A DNA stretch of 46,800 nt from DATLZB01 sp035574175 (GTDB lineage Bacteria; Pseudomonadota; Alphaproteobacteria; Rhizobiales; Hyphomicrobiaceae): contig DATLZB010000215.1 in NCBI GenBank assembly GCA_035574175.1, forward strand, positions 1 to 46,800. Reading direction: 5' to 3'. Each line of letters starts with the position of its first letter. Position 1 is the first letter of the stretch. The notes under the pieces are model-generated. The model saw nothing but the letters and a program-made list of their open reading frames with translations, did not search any database and was not told the DNA's origin. Both the position numbers and the translations under genes were made by a program. Shown piece by piece: positions 31,174 to 39,894 of the stretch.

Positions 31174-32270
31174 GGTTCATTCCTCCCAGACTGAGAAGTT
31201 GCTTCGGCCGGAAACAGGTGAAGGGCCCTGATGGGCAGGCTCAAGCCGATCGGTTCGCCGACCTCCCTGTAGGCGGAGTCCTTGACGGTGTAATGACGGC
31301 CTGAGACCTCAACACCGTAGCGATAATGTCCGCCGGGATAGGCGCGCGCGATGATGGTGCCGGGCAGCACGATTTCGCCCTCGCCGCTCATGTCAGGAGG
31401 CACGAGGCGGGCTACGTCGTCCCGGAAATGGGCGGTCAGGCGCCCGGTCGGCGTGGGTGCGGCGCAGGCGGCCGCAACGCGCCCGGATCCCGGAACTTTG
31501 AACTCGGCCATTTCGCCGCGCCGCGAAACCTCAAGGTCGATGGTGTTGTCGGCCCCCATGAACGAGGCCACGAATGCAGAATTGGGCCGGTCGAACACTT
31601 CCTCAGGGGTGCCCGCCTGCGCGATGCGCCCCTGGTCCATGACCACAATGCGGTCGGCCATGGTCATGGCCTCCTCCCGGTCGTGCGTCACGTGGATGGC
31701 GGCAAACCCGAGCTTGCGCTGCAAAGATTTGATCTCGCCCCGCAACTGCAGGCGCACCTTGGCATCGAGGTTGGAGAGCGGCTCATCAAGCAGCAGGACG
31801 CTGGGCTCGATGGCGAGCGCGCGTCCGAGCGCCACGCGCTGGCGCTGCCCGCCCGACAGATCGGTCACCTTGCGATCCTCGACGCGGGGCAGATTGAGCA
31901 GATCCAGCATGGCCACCACCCGGCGCCGGATCTCGGCCCGCGACACCCCACGCAGCTTCAGCCCGTAGCCGATGTTGCCGAGCACCGTCATGTGCGGCCA
32001 CAGCGCGTAGGATTGGAACACCATGGCCACGCCGCGCTTCTCGGGAGCGACCGCCGTCACGTCCCTGCCGAACAGGCGGATGTCGCCGGCGAAGGCCGGC
32101 TGGAAGCCAGCGATGGTGCGCAAAAGGGTGGTCTTGCCGCAGCCCGAGGAGCCCAGAACGGCAACGAACTCGCTCGGCTGCACCGCCAAATCGATGCCAT
32201 GCAGCACGGGCACGGTGCCGTAGCCGGCGATGAGACCACGCACTTCGATCGCAGCCGCTGCGTGCGCCAT
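31170..32270 (-). CDS. ABC transporter ATPase (PotA-like)
   Basis: 366 residues from ATG 32270. Walker A GSSGCGKT at 40-47, signature LSGGQRQRVALGRA at 138-151, Walker B LLLDEPLSNLDAKV and switch His in VTHDREEA are present, followed by a TOBE-type C-terminal domain. The frame is open 13 codons further upstream from a TTG, without a ribosome binding site. It is first gene of the operon ATPase-binding protein-permease-permease-iolD-iolE. Confidence 0.92.
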   Translation of the reverse strand: MAHAAAAIEVRGLIAGYGTVPVLHGIDLAVQPSEFVAVLGSSGCGKTTLLRTIAGFQPAFAGDIRLFGRDVTAVAPEKRGVAMVFQSYALWPHMTVLGNIGYGLKLRGVSRAEIRRRVVAMLDLLNLPRVEDRKVTDLSGGQRQRVALGRALAIEPSVLLLDEPLSNLDAKVRLQLRGEIKSLQRKLGFAAIHVTHDREEAMTMADRIVVMDQGRIAQAGTPEEVFDRPNSAFVASFMGADNTIDLEVSRRGEMAEFKVPGSGRVAAACAAPTPTGRLTAHFRDDVARLVPPDMSGEGEIVLPGTIIARAYPGGHYRYGVEVSGRHYTVKDSAYREVGEPIGLSLPIRALHLFPAEATSQSGRNEP

Positions 32271-32410
32271 GCTGGCCGCCTTCCGCACTCGCCCCGCGCC
32301 CAAGATCAATACCTCAAGCCCGGCCGAGGCAACAGTCTCGAGCGTGCGCGATGAGCAACGGCCGGCCTACGGGCGGTCCACGCCGGCCCCGGAACGGACA
32401 CTGTGAGCCG

Positions 32411-32487
<77 letters not shown>

Positions 32488-32579
32488 CGGCCAGCGGCAC
32501 TAGATACTCCAATTGACCGGGGGCGGCAAACGCTCGAAGCTCCGCCCCTCAGACGCTAAGTCACAGTGGAGCCGCCGCA

Positions 32580-33065
32580 ATGAGCACCACCAAGGCGCCG
32601 CGCCCGGGCGAGGTCTCGATCAGACTGCCATCGCGCGCGGACGCAGCGCTCCACTTCATCGGCCGCATCCGCACGCCCTTCGCGAGCGTCACGGAGTGTC
32701 CGAAAAACACGCGGGAGGCGGATGCGGTCGCCACCGTCGAGATCGATCCGCGCTACGCCGCAGGCCTTGAAGGCGTCGAACTCTTCTCGCATCTGGTGCT
32801 GCTCTACTGGCTCGACGAGGCCCGCCGCGACCTCATCCGCCAGGCGCCGAGCCACCTGACCGGCCCGCGCGGCGTGTTTGCGCTGCGCTCGCCGATCCGG
32901 CCAAACCCGATCGGCCTTGCCGTCGTGGAGCTGCTTGCCGTGGCGGGAACAATCCTCCGTGTGCGCAACATCGACTGTCGCGACGGCACGCCGCTTCTCG
33001 ATGTCAAACCCTACTTCCCTTCAACCGACAGCTTTCCGGACGCCAGGGTGGCGCCGCGTGGCTAA
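32580..33065 (+). CDS. trmO: tRNA (adenine(37)-N6)-methyltransferase TrmO
   Basis: 161 residues of the UPF0066/TsaA family. These SAM-dependent enzymes methylate t6A37 of certain tRNAs. Seen are FIGRIRTPFASVTECPKNTR at the N-terminus, FSHLVLLYWLD, the SAM-binding block GVFALRSPIRPNPIGLAVV and LDVKPYFPSTDSF near the end. GGAG lies eight bases before ATG 32580. It lies 92 bp from the tRNA-Arg gene on the opposite strand, probably by chance. Confidence 0.92.
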   Translation: MSTTKAPRPGEVSIRLPSRADAALHFIGRIRTPFASVTECPKNTREADAVATVEIDPRYAAGLEGVELFSHLVLLYWLDEARRDLIRQAPSHLTGPRGVFALRSPIRPNPIGLAVVELLAVAGTILRVRNIDCRDGTPLLDVKPYFPSTDSFPDARVAPRG

Positions 33066-33409
33066 GCGGCTGTCGGGCATGCCGTGAGGTGGGCTCGCCG
33101 TCTGAATGCTTCGACGTCGCCCGTTGACAGGGATCGTGCATCTGGCGGACAGTGGCGGCGCCGGCAATAGCTGTGCACGCGCCCGCGAAGGATACGCGCC
33201 TGATTGGATTGGCGCTCTGGATCATCGACCGCTGACACTTGGCGTGCCGGGATCGCGGCGTCGGGGGCGCGCAAGGCGTTCCGGGCCTCGCCAAGGCAGC
33301 CTGCGCAGGCTTTTGACGGCCGCGAGCGGCATGCGGGACCCGCTCGCAGCGCCGGCGGGCTGCCGACCGGCGCCGAGCTTGGTGCTGCGATGAGGGAGGA
33401 TGCACCACG
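33066..33409. other. 344-bp gap before the iorA-like gene
   Basis: No protein or RNA gene is recognised. TTGACA at 33124-33129, with GACAGT 18 bp further on (33148-33153), is a possible plus-strand promoter for the oxidoreductase genes, leaving a leader of about 250 nt. Confidence 0.3.
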
Positions 33410-33877
33410 ATGACGACGAAGCGCTTCACGCTCAACGTGAACGGCAGGGACCACACCATCGATGCCGATCCCGACATGCCGTTGCTCTATGCTCTGCGCA
33501 ACGAGCTCGGCTTGCGAAACCCGAAGTTCGGTTGCGGGCTCGCCCAGTGCGGCGCCTGCACCGTGCAGCTCGACGGAACGCCCATCCGCTCCTGCGTGAC
33601 CCCGGTCGCGGCGGCCGTCGGCAAGATCAAGACGCTCGAGGGCCTTGGCACGCCGGAGGCTCCCCACCCGATTCAGACCGCCTACATCGAGGAGCAGGTG
33701 CCCCAGTGCGGCTATTGCATCAATGGGTGGATGCTGACGGCGGCGGCGCTGCTCGAGCGCAACCGAAAACCGACGGATGCAGAAATCAAGGAAGCGCTGG
33801 CCGGGCTTAAGTGCCGCTGCGCGACACACATGGGAATCATGCGCGCCGTGCGGCGAGCGGCGGCAATGATGGGCTGA
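33410..33877 (+). CDS. Isoquinoline 1-oxidoreductase-type small subunit, 2x[2Fe-2S]
   Basis: 155 residues. The N-terminal plant-type ferredoxin domain has Cys42, Cys47, Cys50 and Cys62 (GCGLAQCGAC); the C-terminal four-helix [2Fe-2S] domain has Cys100, Cys103, Cys135 and Cys137 (PQCGYC, KCRCATH). It passes electrons from the molybdenum subunit. The absence of a linked FAD subunit gene and the partner's Tat signal fit the IorAB/aldehyde-oxidase class rather than xanthine dehydrogenase. GGAGG lies about ten bases before the start. Confidence 0.92.
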   Translation: MTTKRFTLNVNGRDHTIDADPDMPLLYALRNELGLRNPKFGCGLAQCGACTVQLDGTPIRSCVTPVAAAVGKIKTLEGLGTPEAPHPIQTAYIEEQVPQCGYCINGWMLTAAALLERNRKPTDAEIKEALAGLKCRCATHMGIMRAVRRAAAMMG

Positions 33878-33887
33878 GGAGGGGGTG

Positions 33888-36170
33888 ATGGCAACGAGGC
33901 AGGCATTCGCGCTCTCGCGCCGCTCGCTCTTGAAGGGCGCCGGCATGCTCGTCGTCTCGATGGGGGCGCCGGTCAGTGTGGAACTTGCAAACTCGATCGG
34001 CGCTGCTCTGGCCAGTGGCGCCAAGCCGCCGCTGCATCCGGCAGAGCTCGACAGCTACATCGCGATTGGTGCCGACGGCAGCGTGACAGCGTTCTTCGGC
34101 AAAATGGACATGGGCCACGGCCTTGAGACCGCGATCGCACAGATCGTGGCGGAAGAGCTCGACGTAGCGATCAAAAGCGTGCGCGTCGTCATGGGCGACA
34201 CGCGTTCGTCGGTGAACCAGGGCGGCGCCAGTGGCTCGACCGGCATTCAAAAGGGCGGCATGCAAATGCGCTATGCGGCGGCGGAGGCACGTCGCATTCT
34301 TCTCGAAGCTGCCAGCCGTCACCTCGAGGTTCCGGCTGAGCGATTGACGGTCAGCGACGGCATCGTCTCGGCCGGCGTCGACAGGAACGTCGGTTACGGT
34401 GAGCTGATCGGCGGTAGGTACTTCAACGTCAAGCTCGACTGGAACAAACGGATCGGCAACGATCTGCAGGCGCGCGGCATTGCCAAGCCGAAGTCACCGA
34501 AGGATTACAAGCTCGTCGGCAAATCGATCCCCCGCGAGGACGTGGCAGCCAAGGTGTTCTCGCAGACCGACTACGTCACCGATATCAAGGTGCCGGGCAT
34601 GGTGCACGGCCGCATGCTCCGCCCGCCCGTGGCGGGCGCGGAGCCTGTGGAGGTCGACGAGGCGTCGATTAAGGACATCCCCGGCGCGAGGGTGGTCTGG
34701 AAAATGGGTTTTCTCGGCGTCGTCGCGGAAAAGGAATGGGACGCGATCCGGGCCGCCGAGAGGCTCAAGGTGAAGTGGTCGGAGGTGAAGCCGCCATTTC
34801 CCGCCTATGCGAGCCTCTATGACCACATTCGCAAGGCGCCGGCCGAGCGCCGCAGCATCGACAGAAAGTCGGGCGATCTTACCCAAGCCTTTGCCAGCGC
34901 GGCGCGCATCATCCAGTCAGAGTACGAATGGCCCTTTCAGTCGCACGCCTCGATGGGGCCTGCCTGCGCCATCGTGGCCATCGCCGACGGCCGCGCCACC
35001 CTGTGGACGGGCGGACAGAAGCCGCACTATGCGCGCGATGGCGTGGCCGCCGTGCTCGGCATGAAGACGGAGGACGTCGATGCCATCTGGGTGCAGGGGC
35101 CGGGCTGCTACGGCCGCAACGATGCCGGAGATGCGGCCCACGATGCCGCGGTTCTGGCGCAGGCCGTCGGCAAGCCGGTACGCGTGCAGTACATGCGCCA
35201 CGACGCCACTGCCTGGGATCCCAAGGGGCCGGCCTCGGTGCACAGGGCTCGGGCGGCGCTCGATGCCGCCAACAACGTGATCGGCTATGAGTTCATCAGC
35301 AAGGGCTTTTCGCGCCAGGAGGTCAGCTCCAACGAGAGCCAAGTGAAGGACTGCCTGGCGGGGCAGTTGATGGGCGCGCCCCTGAAGCCGACCCCCGCCT
35401 TCGGCGTTCCGGCCGAGTCCTACGGGTTCCCCAACAAGGAGATGGGCTGGGAGACCATCCCCGGCTTCATCGCCCGCGCCTCGCCGCTGCGTGGCGCCCA
35501 TCTGCGCGACCCGGTCGGGCCCCAGATCCACTTCGCAAGCGAATGCTTCATCGACGAGATCGCGGCGGCGATCGGGGCTGACCCGGTGGCGTTCCGTCTC
35601 AAGTATGTGACAGATGCTCGCGACGCCGCCGTCATCAGGGCCGCCACTGAGAAGTATGGTTGGCAGCCCCGACCTTCCCCGCGCCGAGACCAGTCCGGGG
35701 TCACTGTGGTGGGGCGCGGCTTCGCCTATGCACAGCGCAACGGCGCCATCGTGGGCATTGTCGCCGAGGTCGAGGTCGACAAGCGGAGCGGCCGGGTGTG
35801 GGCGAGAAAGTTCGTGGTTGCCCACGATTGCGGCCAGATCATCAATCCGCGCGGGCTTGAGCAATGCATCGAGGGCAACATCGTGCAGGGTCTGAGCCGT
35901 GCCCTGTACGAGGAGGTCAAATTCGACAACAGCATGGTGACCAGCGTCGATTGGATGTCCTATCCGATCGGCGAGATCGGCGATGTGCCGGAAGCGATCG
36001 AGATCGTGCTGATCGACCGGCCCGACATCGACCCGGCGGGAGCGGGTGAGCCGGCCATGCGCCCGGTTGCCGCCGCCATCGGCAACGCCATCTTTGATGC
36101 GACCGGCGTGCGGTTGCGGCGCGTTCCGTTCACGCCGGAACGGGTCAAGCAGGCGCTCTCATCCTCTTAA
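33888..36170 (+). CDS. Isoquinoline 1-oxidoreductase-type molybdopterin large subunit
   Basis: 760 residues. A twin-arginine signal (SRRSLLKGAG near residue 10) implies export with its cofactor to the periplasm. The molybdopterin-binding fold is recognisable from GKMDMGHGLETAIAQIVAEE, QGGASGST, SHASMGPACAIV, and the closing GAGEPAMRPVAAAIGNAIFD, which carries the catalytic Glu in GAGEP. It hydroxylates or oxidises an N-heterocycle or aldehyde; the substrate is unknown. It starts 10 bp after the small subunit with a GGAGG in between. A GTG one codon earlier is possible. Confidence 0.92.
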   Translation: MATRQAFALSRRSLLKGAGMLVVSMGAPVSVELANSIGAALASGAKPPLHPAELDSYIAIGADGSVTAFFGKMDMGHGLETAIAQIVAEELDVAIKSVRVVMGDTRSSVNQGGASGSTGIQKGGMQMRYAAAEARRILLEAASRHLEVPAERLTVSDGIVSAGVDRNVGYGELIGGRYFNVKLDWNKRIGNDLQARGIAKPKSPKDYKLVGKSIPREDVAAKVFSQTDYVTDIKVPGMVHGRMLRPPVAGAEPVEVDEASIKDIPGARVVWKMGFLGVVAEKEWDAIRAAERLKVKWSEVKPPFPAYASLYDHIRKAPAERRSIDRKSGDLTQAFASAARIIQSEYEWPFQSHASMGPACAIVAIADGRATLWTGGQKPHYARDGVAAVLGMKTEDVDAIWVQGPGCYGRNDAGDAAHDAAVLAQAVGKPVRVQYMRHDATAWDPKGPASVHRARAALDAANNVIGYEFISKGFSRQEVSSNESQVKDCLAGQLMGAPLKPTPAFGVPAESYGFPNKEMGWETIPGFIARASPLRGAHLRDPVGPQIHFASECFIDEIAAAIGADPVAFRLKYVTDARDAAVIRAATEKYGWQPRPSPRRDQSGVTVVGRGFAYAQRNGAIVGIVAEVEVDKRSGRVWARKFVVAHDCGQIINPRGLEQCIEGNIVQGLSRALYEEVKFDNSMVTSVDWMSYPIGEIGDVPEAIEIVLIDRPDIDPAGAGEPAMRPVAAAIGNAIFDATGVRLRRVPFTPERVKQALSSS

Positions 36171-36372
36171 GCGCTACGCTGGCCGGTCGGGGGCTGGAGC
36201 GGCCCCTCGCTGCCCTTGCACTCCACAAAGAAGCGCGGCATAGGATCGGCGCCGCCGGTGGGCGCCCGTTGCCGACCGGCGGTCCCGGAATGTGCACCGT
36301 CTTCGCCGCGTCCGCGGCCCTCCCACCCTTGGTCCCGGCACCGCAATCGCCCGAGCCGCAAGGCAAGAGAGC

Positions 36373-37614
36373 ATGTCGCTTGAAGGCTGGTACACACTGA
36401 AGCACCGCGATTTCGCGCTGACGTGTGGAGCCCGCTTCCTGGTCATGCTGGCGATGCATATGCAGAACGTCGCCATCGGCTGGTTCATCTACGAGGTCAC
36501 TGCAGATCCGTTCGCGCTCGGCCTTTTGGGTCTTGCCGGCCTCATGCCGGCGCTGTTGCTGATCCTGCTCACCGGCCTTGCTGCCGATCGCATCGACCGG
36601 CGATTGGTCCTGATCGGATCGAGCACGGTGATGACCTTGGCGGGCCTGGCCTTGCTCTGGGAGGTCGCCGGCGGCGCCGACATCGTGTGGCCGGTCTACC
36701 TGTTCGTTGCCGTCTTCAGCGGGGCGCGCTCGTTCTACAACCCGGCCTCTCAAGCCCTCGTGCCGAATCTGGTGCCGGCCAATCAGCTCGCCAACGCCAT
36801 CGCATTCACCTCAGGCGCAAGCCAAGCTGCCGCCATCACGGGACCGGCGCTCGGCGGCCTCTTCTATGCAGTGGACGCGCGACTGCCCTTTGTTGTCGCC
36901 ACCGCTTGCTTCGTCCTGGCAGCCACGTCCGCCCTTGCCATCCGACACCGCTCGGCGCCGCCGCCTAAGGAGCCGGTGAACTGGCGCAGTCTGCTCGCAG
37001 GCATCGAGTTCGCGCGTTCCCGCCCGGTCGTGCTGGGCGCGATCAGTCTCGATATGATGGCGGTCATGCTGGGCAGCGTGGTTGCGCTGTTGCCGATCTT
37101 CGCCAAAGACATCCTGCAAGTGGGTCCCTGGGGCCTCGGACTGCTGCGATCGGCACCGGCAATCGGCGCGTTGCTGATGGCGGCCGCGCTCGCCAACCAT
37201 CCCTTCGTCAAGCGCAATTCGGGCCCCAAGCTTTTCCAGTTCGTCATCATTTACGGGCTCGCGACACTGTGTTTCGGATTGTCTCAAAACCTCTATCTGT
37301 CGATCGCATGTCTTGTGGTCGCCGGCGCGGCCGACATGGTGAGCGTCGTCATCCGGCACACGCTGGTACAGGCGGAGACCACCGATGCGCTGCGCGGCCG
37401 GGTCGCCGCCGTCAATTCGCTGTTCACCAACACCTCCGGCGAGCTCGGTCAGTTGCGCGCGGGCGTGATCGCCGGATTGTTCGGGTCGGTTCCGACCGTG
37501 ATTTTCGGCGGCCTCGCGGCAATCGGAGTGGCCATGCTCTGGGCCCGCCTGTTCCCGGACTTGCGCAATCGGGACAGCCTGGTCGAGGAGAAGCCGGACG
37601 CGGCGCGGGCCTGA
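36373..37614 (+). CDS. MFS exporter, EntS/DHA3-like, copy 1
   Basis: 413 residues with about 12 membrane helices. It is a major facilitator of the type that exports enterobactin or macrolides. Motif A appears as GLAADRIDRRLVL (about 72-84). The segment IFAKDILQVGPWGLGLLRSA is identical in the next gene. ATG 36373 is preferred over the longer open frame because the family N-terminus (MSLEGWYTLKHRDFAL) matches the paralogue. The transported compound is unknown. Confidence 0.88.
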   Translation: MSLEGWYTLKHRDFALTCGARFLVMLAMHMQNVAIGWFIYEVTADPFALGLLGLAGLMPALLLILLTGLAADRIDRRLVLIGSSTVMTLAGLALLWEVAGGADIVWPVYLFVAVFSGARSFYNPASQALVPNLVPANQLANAIAFTSGASQAAAITGPALGGLFYAVDARLPFVVATACFVLAATSALAIRHRSAPPPKEPVNWRSLLAGIEFARSRPVVLGAISLDMMAVMLGSVVALLPIFAKDILQVGPWGLGLLRSAPAIGALLMAAALANHPFVKRNSGPKLFQFVIIYGLATLCFGLSQNLYLSIACLVVAGAADMVSVVIRHTLVQAETTDALRGRVAAVNSLFTNTSGELGQLRAGVIAGLFGSVPTVIFGGLAAIGVAMLWARLFPDLRNRDSLVEEKPDAARA

Positions 37615-37661
37615 TCCCGTGCCGGGGACTGCCGCCGGCGTTCGGTCGTGAAGGAGAGTGA

Positions 37662-38912
37662 ATGTCCGCCGAGGATTGGTCTGTCTTTCGCTATCGGGAC
37701 TTTGCGCTGGCCTGCTGGGCGCGATTCTTGGTGTCCTTCGCCATCCAAATGCAGACCGTTGCCATCGGCTGGCTCATTTACGACGTCACCGGCAGCGCCT
37801 TCGCGTTGGGTTTCCTTGGCCTTGCCGGATTTCTGCCCACGATCTCGCTGGCGCTGGTTACCGGCCTCGTCGCCGACCGCTGCGAACGGCGGCTCATCCT
37901 CGCCATCACGTCGGCCGCCATGGCGCTCTCGGCAGCGGGACTGCTCTGGCACGTGTGGACCGGCGCCGCCTCCGTGTGGCCGGTTTATGTCCTCGTCGCC
38001 GCCTACGCCACGGCGAGATCATTCTTTCAGCCCGCCTCGCAGGCGATCCTGCCCAACCTGGTCCCCCTCCATCATTTCGGCCAGGCCGTCGCCTTCGCCT
38101 CGGGCGTGCACCAAGTCGCCACCATCGCCGGCCCCGCCATCGGCGGCCTGCTCTATGCTCTCGACGCCCGCCTTCCTTTCGCGCTCTCGCTGTTCTCGCT
38201 TGCCGGCGCGGCACTTGCCATGCTCGCCATCCGCCATCGCGACGCCCGCTCCGACCACGAGCCAATGACCTGGAAGAGCCTTATCGCCGGTCTTGAGTTC
38301 ACGATGCGGCGGCCCGTGCTGCTTGGCGCTGTCACGCTCGACATGTTCGCGGTGATCCTGGCCAGCGCGGTCGCCCTGCTGCCGATCTTCGCCAAGGACA
38401 TCCTGCAAGTCGGCCCGTGGGGCCTCGGCCTCCTGCGCTCCGCCCCCGCCGTCGGCGCACTGGCCATGGCCATGCTGCTGTCGCGAACCTCGTTCGTGTC
38501 GCGCCGGGCCGGGCCGCGCCTGTTCATAACAGTCGCCTGCTACGGGGCGGCGACGATCGGCTTCGGGCTTTCGGAGAATTTCTTCCTATCGATGTTTTGC
38601 TTGGCGGCCATCGGCGCCTCCGACATGGTGAGCGTGGTGATCCGCATGACCATCATGCAGGCCGATACGCCCGACGAGCTGAGGGGCCGCGTGGCGGCGG
38701 TCAACAGTCTGTTCATCACCACGTCCAACGAGATCGGCCAGCTCGAGGCCGGCGTGCTCGCAGGCTTCATTGGCGCCGTGCCTGCCGTGGTTCTAGGCGG
38801 CGCCGGTGCCATCGCGATCGCCGGCACGTGGGCGTGGCTCTTCCCCAACTTGCGCCGCCGCGACCATCTGGTCGGCGAGGGGAGCGAGCCGCCATGGTCC
38901 TCGGCGCGATGA
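37662..38912 (+). CDS. MFS exporter, EntS/DHA3-like, copy 2
   Basis: 416 residues, a close paralogue of the preceding gene over its whole length. Shared words include MQ.VAIGW.IY, PVVLGA/PVLLGA, VALLPIFAKDILQVG and LRGRVAAVNSLF. AAGGAG lies five bases upstream of ATG 37662. The 47-bp gap to copy 1 suggests co-transcription. The C-terminal tail (GEGSEPPWSSAR) differs from copy 1. Confidence 0.88.
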   Translation: MSAEDWSVFRYRDFALACWARFLVSFAIQMQTVAIGWLIYDVTGSAFALGFLGLAGFLPTISLALVTGLVADRCERRLILAITSAAMALSAAGLLWHVWTGAASVWPVYVLVAAYATARSFFQPASQAILPNLVPLHHFGQAVAFASGVHQVATIAGPAIGGLLYALDARLPFALSLFSLAGAALAMLAIRHRDARSDHEPMTWKSLIAGLEFTMRRPVLLGAVTLDMFAVILASAVALLPIFAKDILQVGPWGLGLLRSAPAVGALAMAMLLSRTSFVSRRAGPRLFITVACYGAATIGFGLSENFFLSMFCLAAIGASDMVSVVIRMTIMQADTPDELRGRVAAVNSLFITTSNEIGQLEAGVLAGFIGAVPAVVLGGAGAIAIAGTWAWLFPNLRRRDHLVGEGSEPPWSSAR

Positions 38913-38983
38913 AACCTTTGATTTTCGTGACCGATAAGCCTACCGATAGCGCCATTCGGAAGTGAACTGTGAGGAGTGGGAAC

Positions 38984-39832
38984 ATGAAGCTGGTGCGGTT
39001 TGGACCTGCGGGAGAGGAGCGGCCCGGCCTCGTCGATGGGACCGGTACGATCCGTGATCTGTCCCAGCACGTTAGGGACATCGACGGCTCGACGCTCGGC
39101 CGCGCCAGCCTGGACAAGCTAAGGAAGATCGACCCCAGCAGCCTGCCGGCGGTGCCTGCCGGCACCCGTCTCGGCCCCCCCGTCGGCAACGTGCGGAGCT
39201 TCATCGCCGTCGGCTTGAACTACGAGGATCACGCCAAGGAGACCGGCTCGAAGATCCCCAAGGAGCCCATTCTTTTCAACAAGCTCGCCAATTGCATCGT
39301 GGGCCCCAACGACGACGTCATGATCCCCAAGGGTTCCCTCAAGCTCGATTACGAGGTGGAACTCGCCTTCGTCATCGGCACGCGTGCCCGCTATGTCGCC
39401 GCTCACGACGCCCTCGCTCACATCGCCGGCTACACCATCTGCAACGACGTCTCGGAGCGTCACTTCCAGAGCGAACGCGGCGGTCAGTGGATGAAGGGCA
39501 AGTGCGCCGAGACGTTCGGGCCACTCGGTCCCTGGCTCGTCACCCCGGACGAGATCAAGGACGTGCAGAACCTCGCCATGTCGCTCGATGTCAACGGCCA
39601 GCGCCGTCAGACCGGCAACACCAAAACCATGATCTTCTCGGTGGCTCAGCTCCTCTCCTACATCTCGCATTTCATGGTGCTCGATCCGGGCGACGTGGTG
39701 ACCACCGGCACGCCGCCCGGCGTGGCGCTCGGCATGAAACCGCCAGTGTGGCTGCAGGCCGGAGACACGATCAGGCTCTCGATCGAGGGGCTCGGCGAGC
39801 AGAGACAGAAGGTGGTGCCCTTCAGGGAGTGA
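38984..39832 (+). CDS. Fumarylacetoacetate hydrolase-family protein
   Basis: 282 residues. It is a FAH-fold enzyme of the group that includes 2-hydroxyhepta-2,4-diene-1,7-dioate isomerase, ureidoglycolate lyase and oxaloacetate decarboxylase. A metal site is formed by acidic residues in KLDYEVELAFVIG and NDVSERHFQSERGGQW. The ending GDVVTTGTPPGVALGMKPP is typical. ATG 38984 follows GAGGAG. The true substrate is not predictable. Confidence 0.9.
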   Translation: MKLVRFGPAGEERPGLVDGTGTIRDLSQHVRDIDGSTLGRASLDKLRKIDPSSLPAVPAGTRLGPPVGNVRSFIAVGLNYEDHAKETGSKIPKEPILFNKLANCIVGPNDDVMIPKGSLKLDYEVELAFVIGTRARYVAAHDALAHIAGYTICNDVSERHFQSERGGQWMKGKCAETFGPLGPWLVTPDEIKDVQNLAMSLDVNGQRRQTGNTKTMIFSVAQLLSYISHFMVLDPGDVVTTGTPPGVALGMKPPVWLQAGDTIRLSIEGLGEQRQKVVPFRE

Positions 39833-39894
39833 AAGCGCGAGCCGCGCGTTTACCACGCGCGGGTCTCACCTTTCCTGCCGCCGCAGCCCGGCAA

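Noticed and set aside
36185..36215. GGGGC/GCCCC hairpin after the molybdenum subunit gene
   Set aside because: Short stem with no following T-run; not enough for a terminator call.
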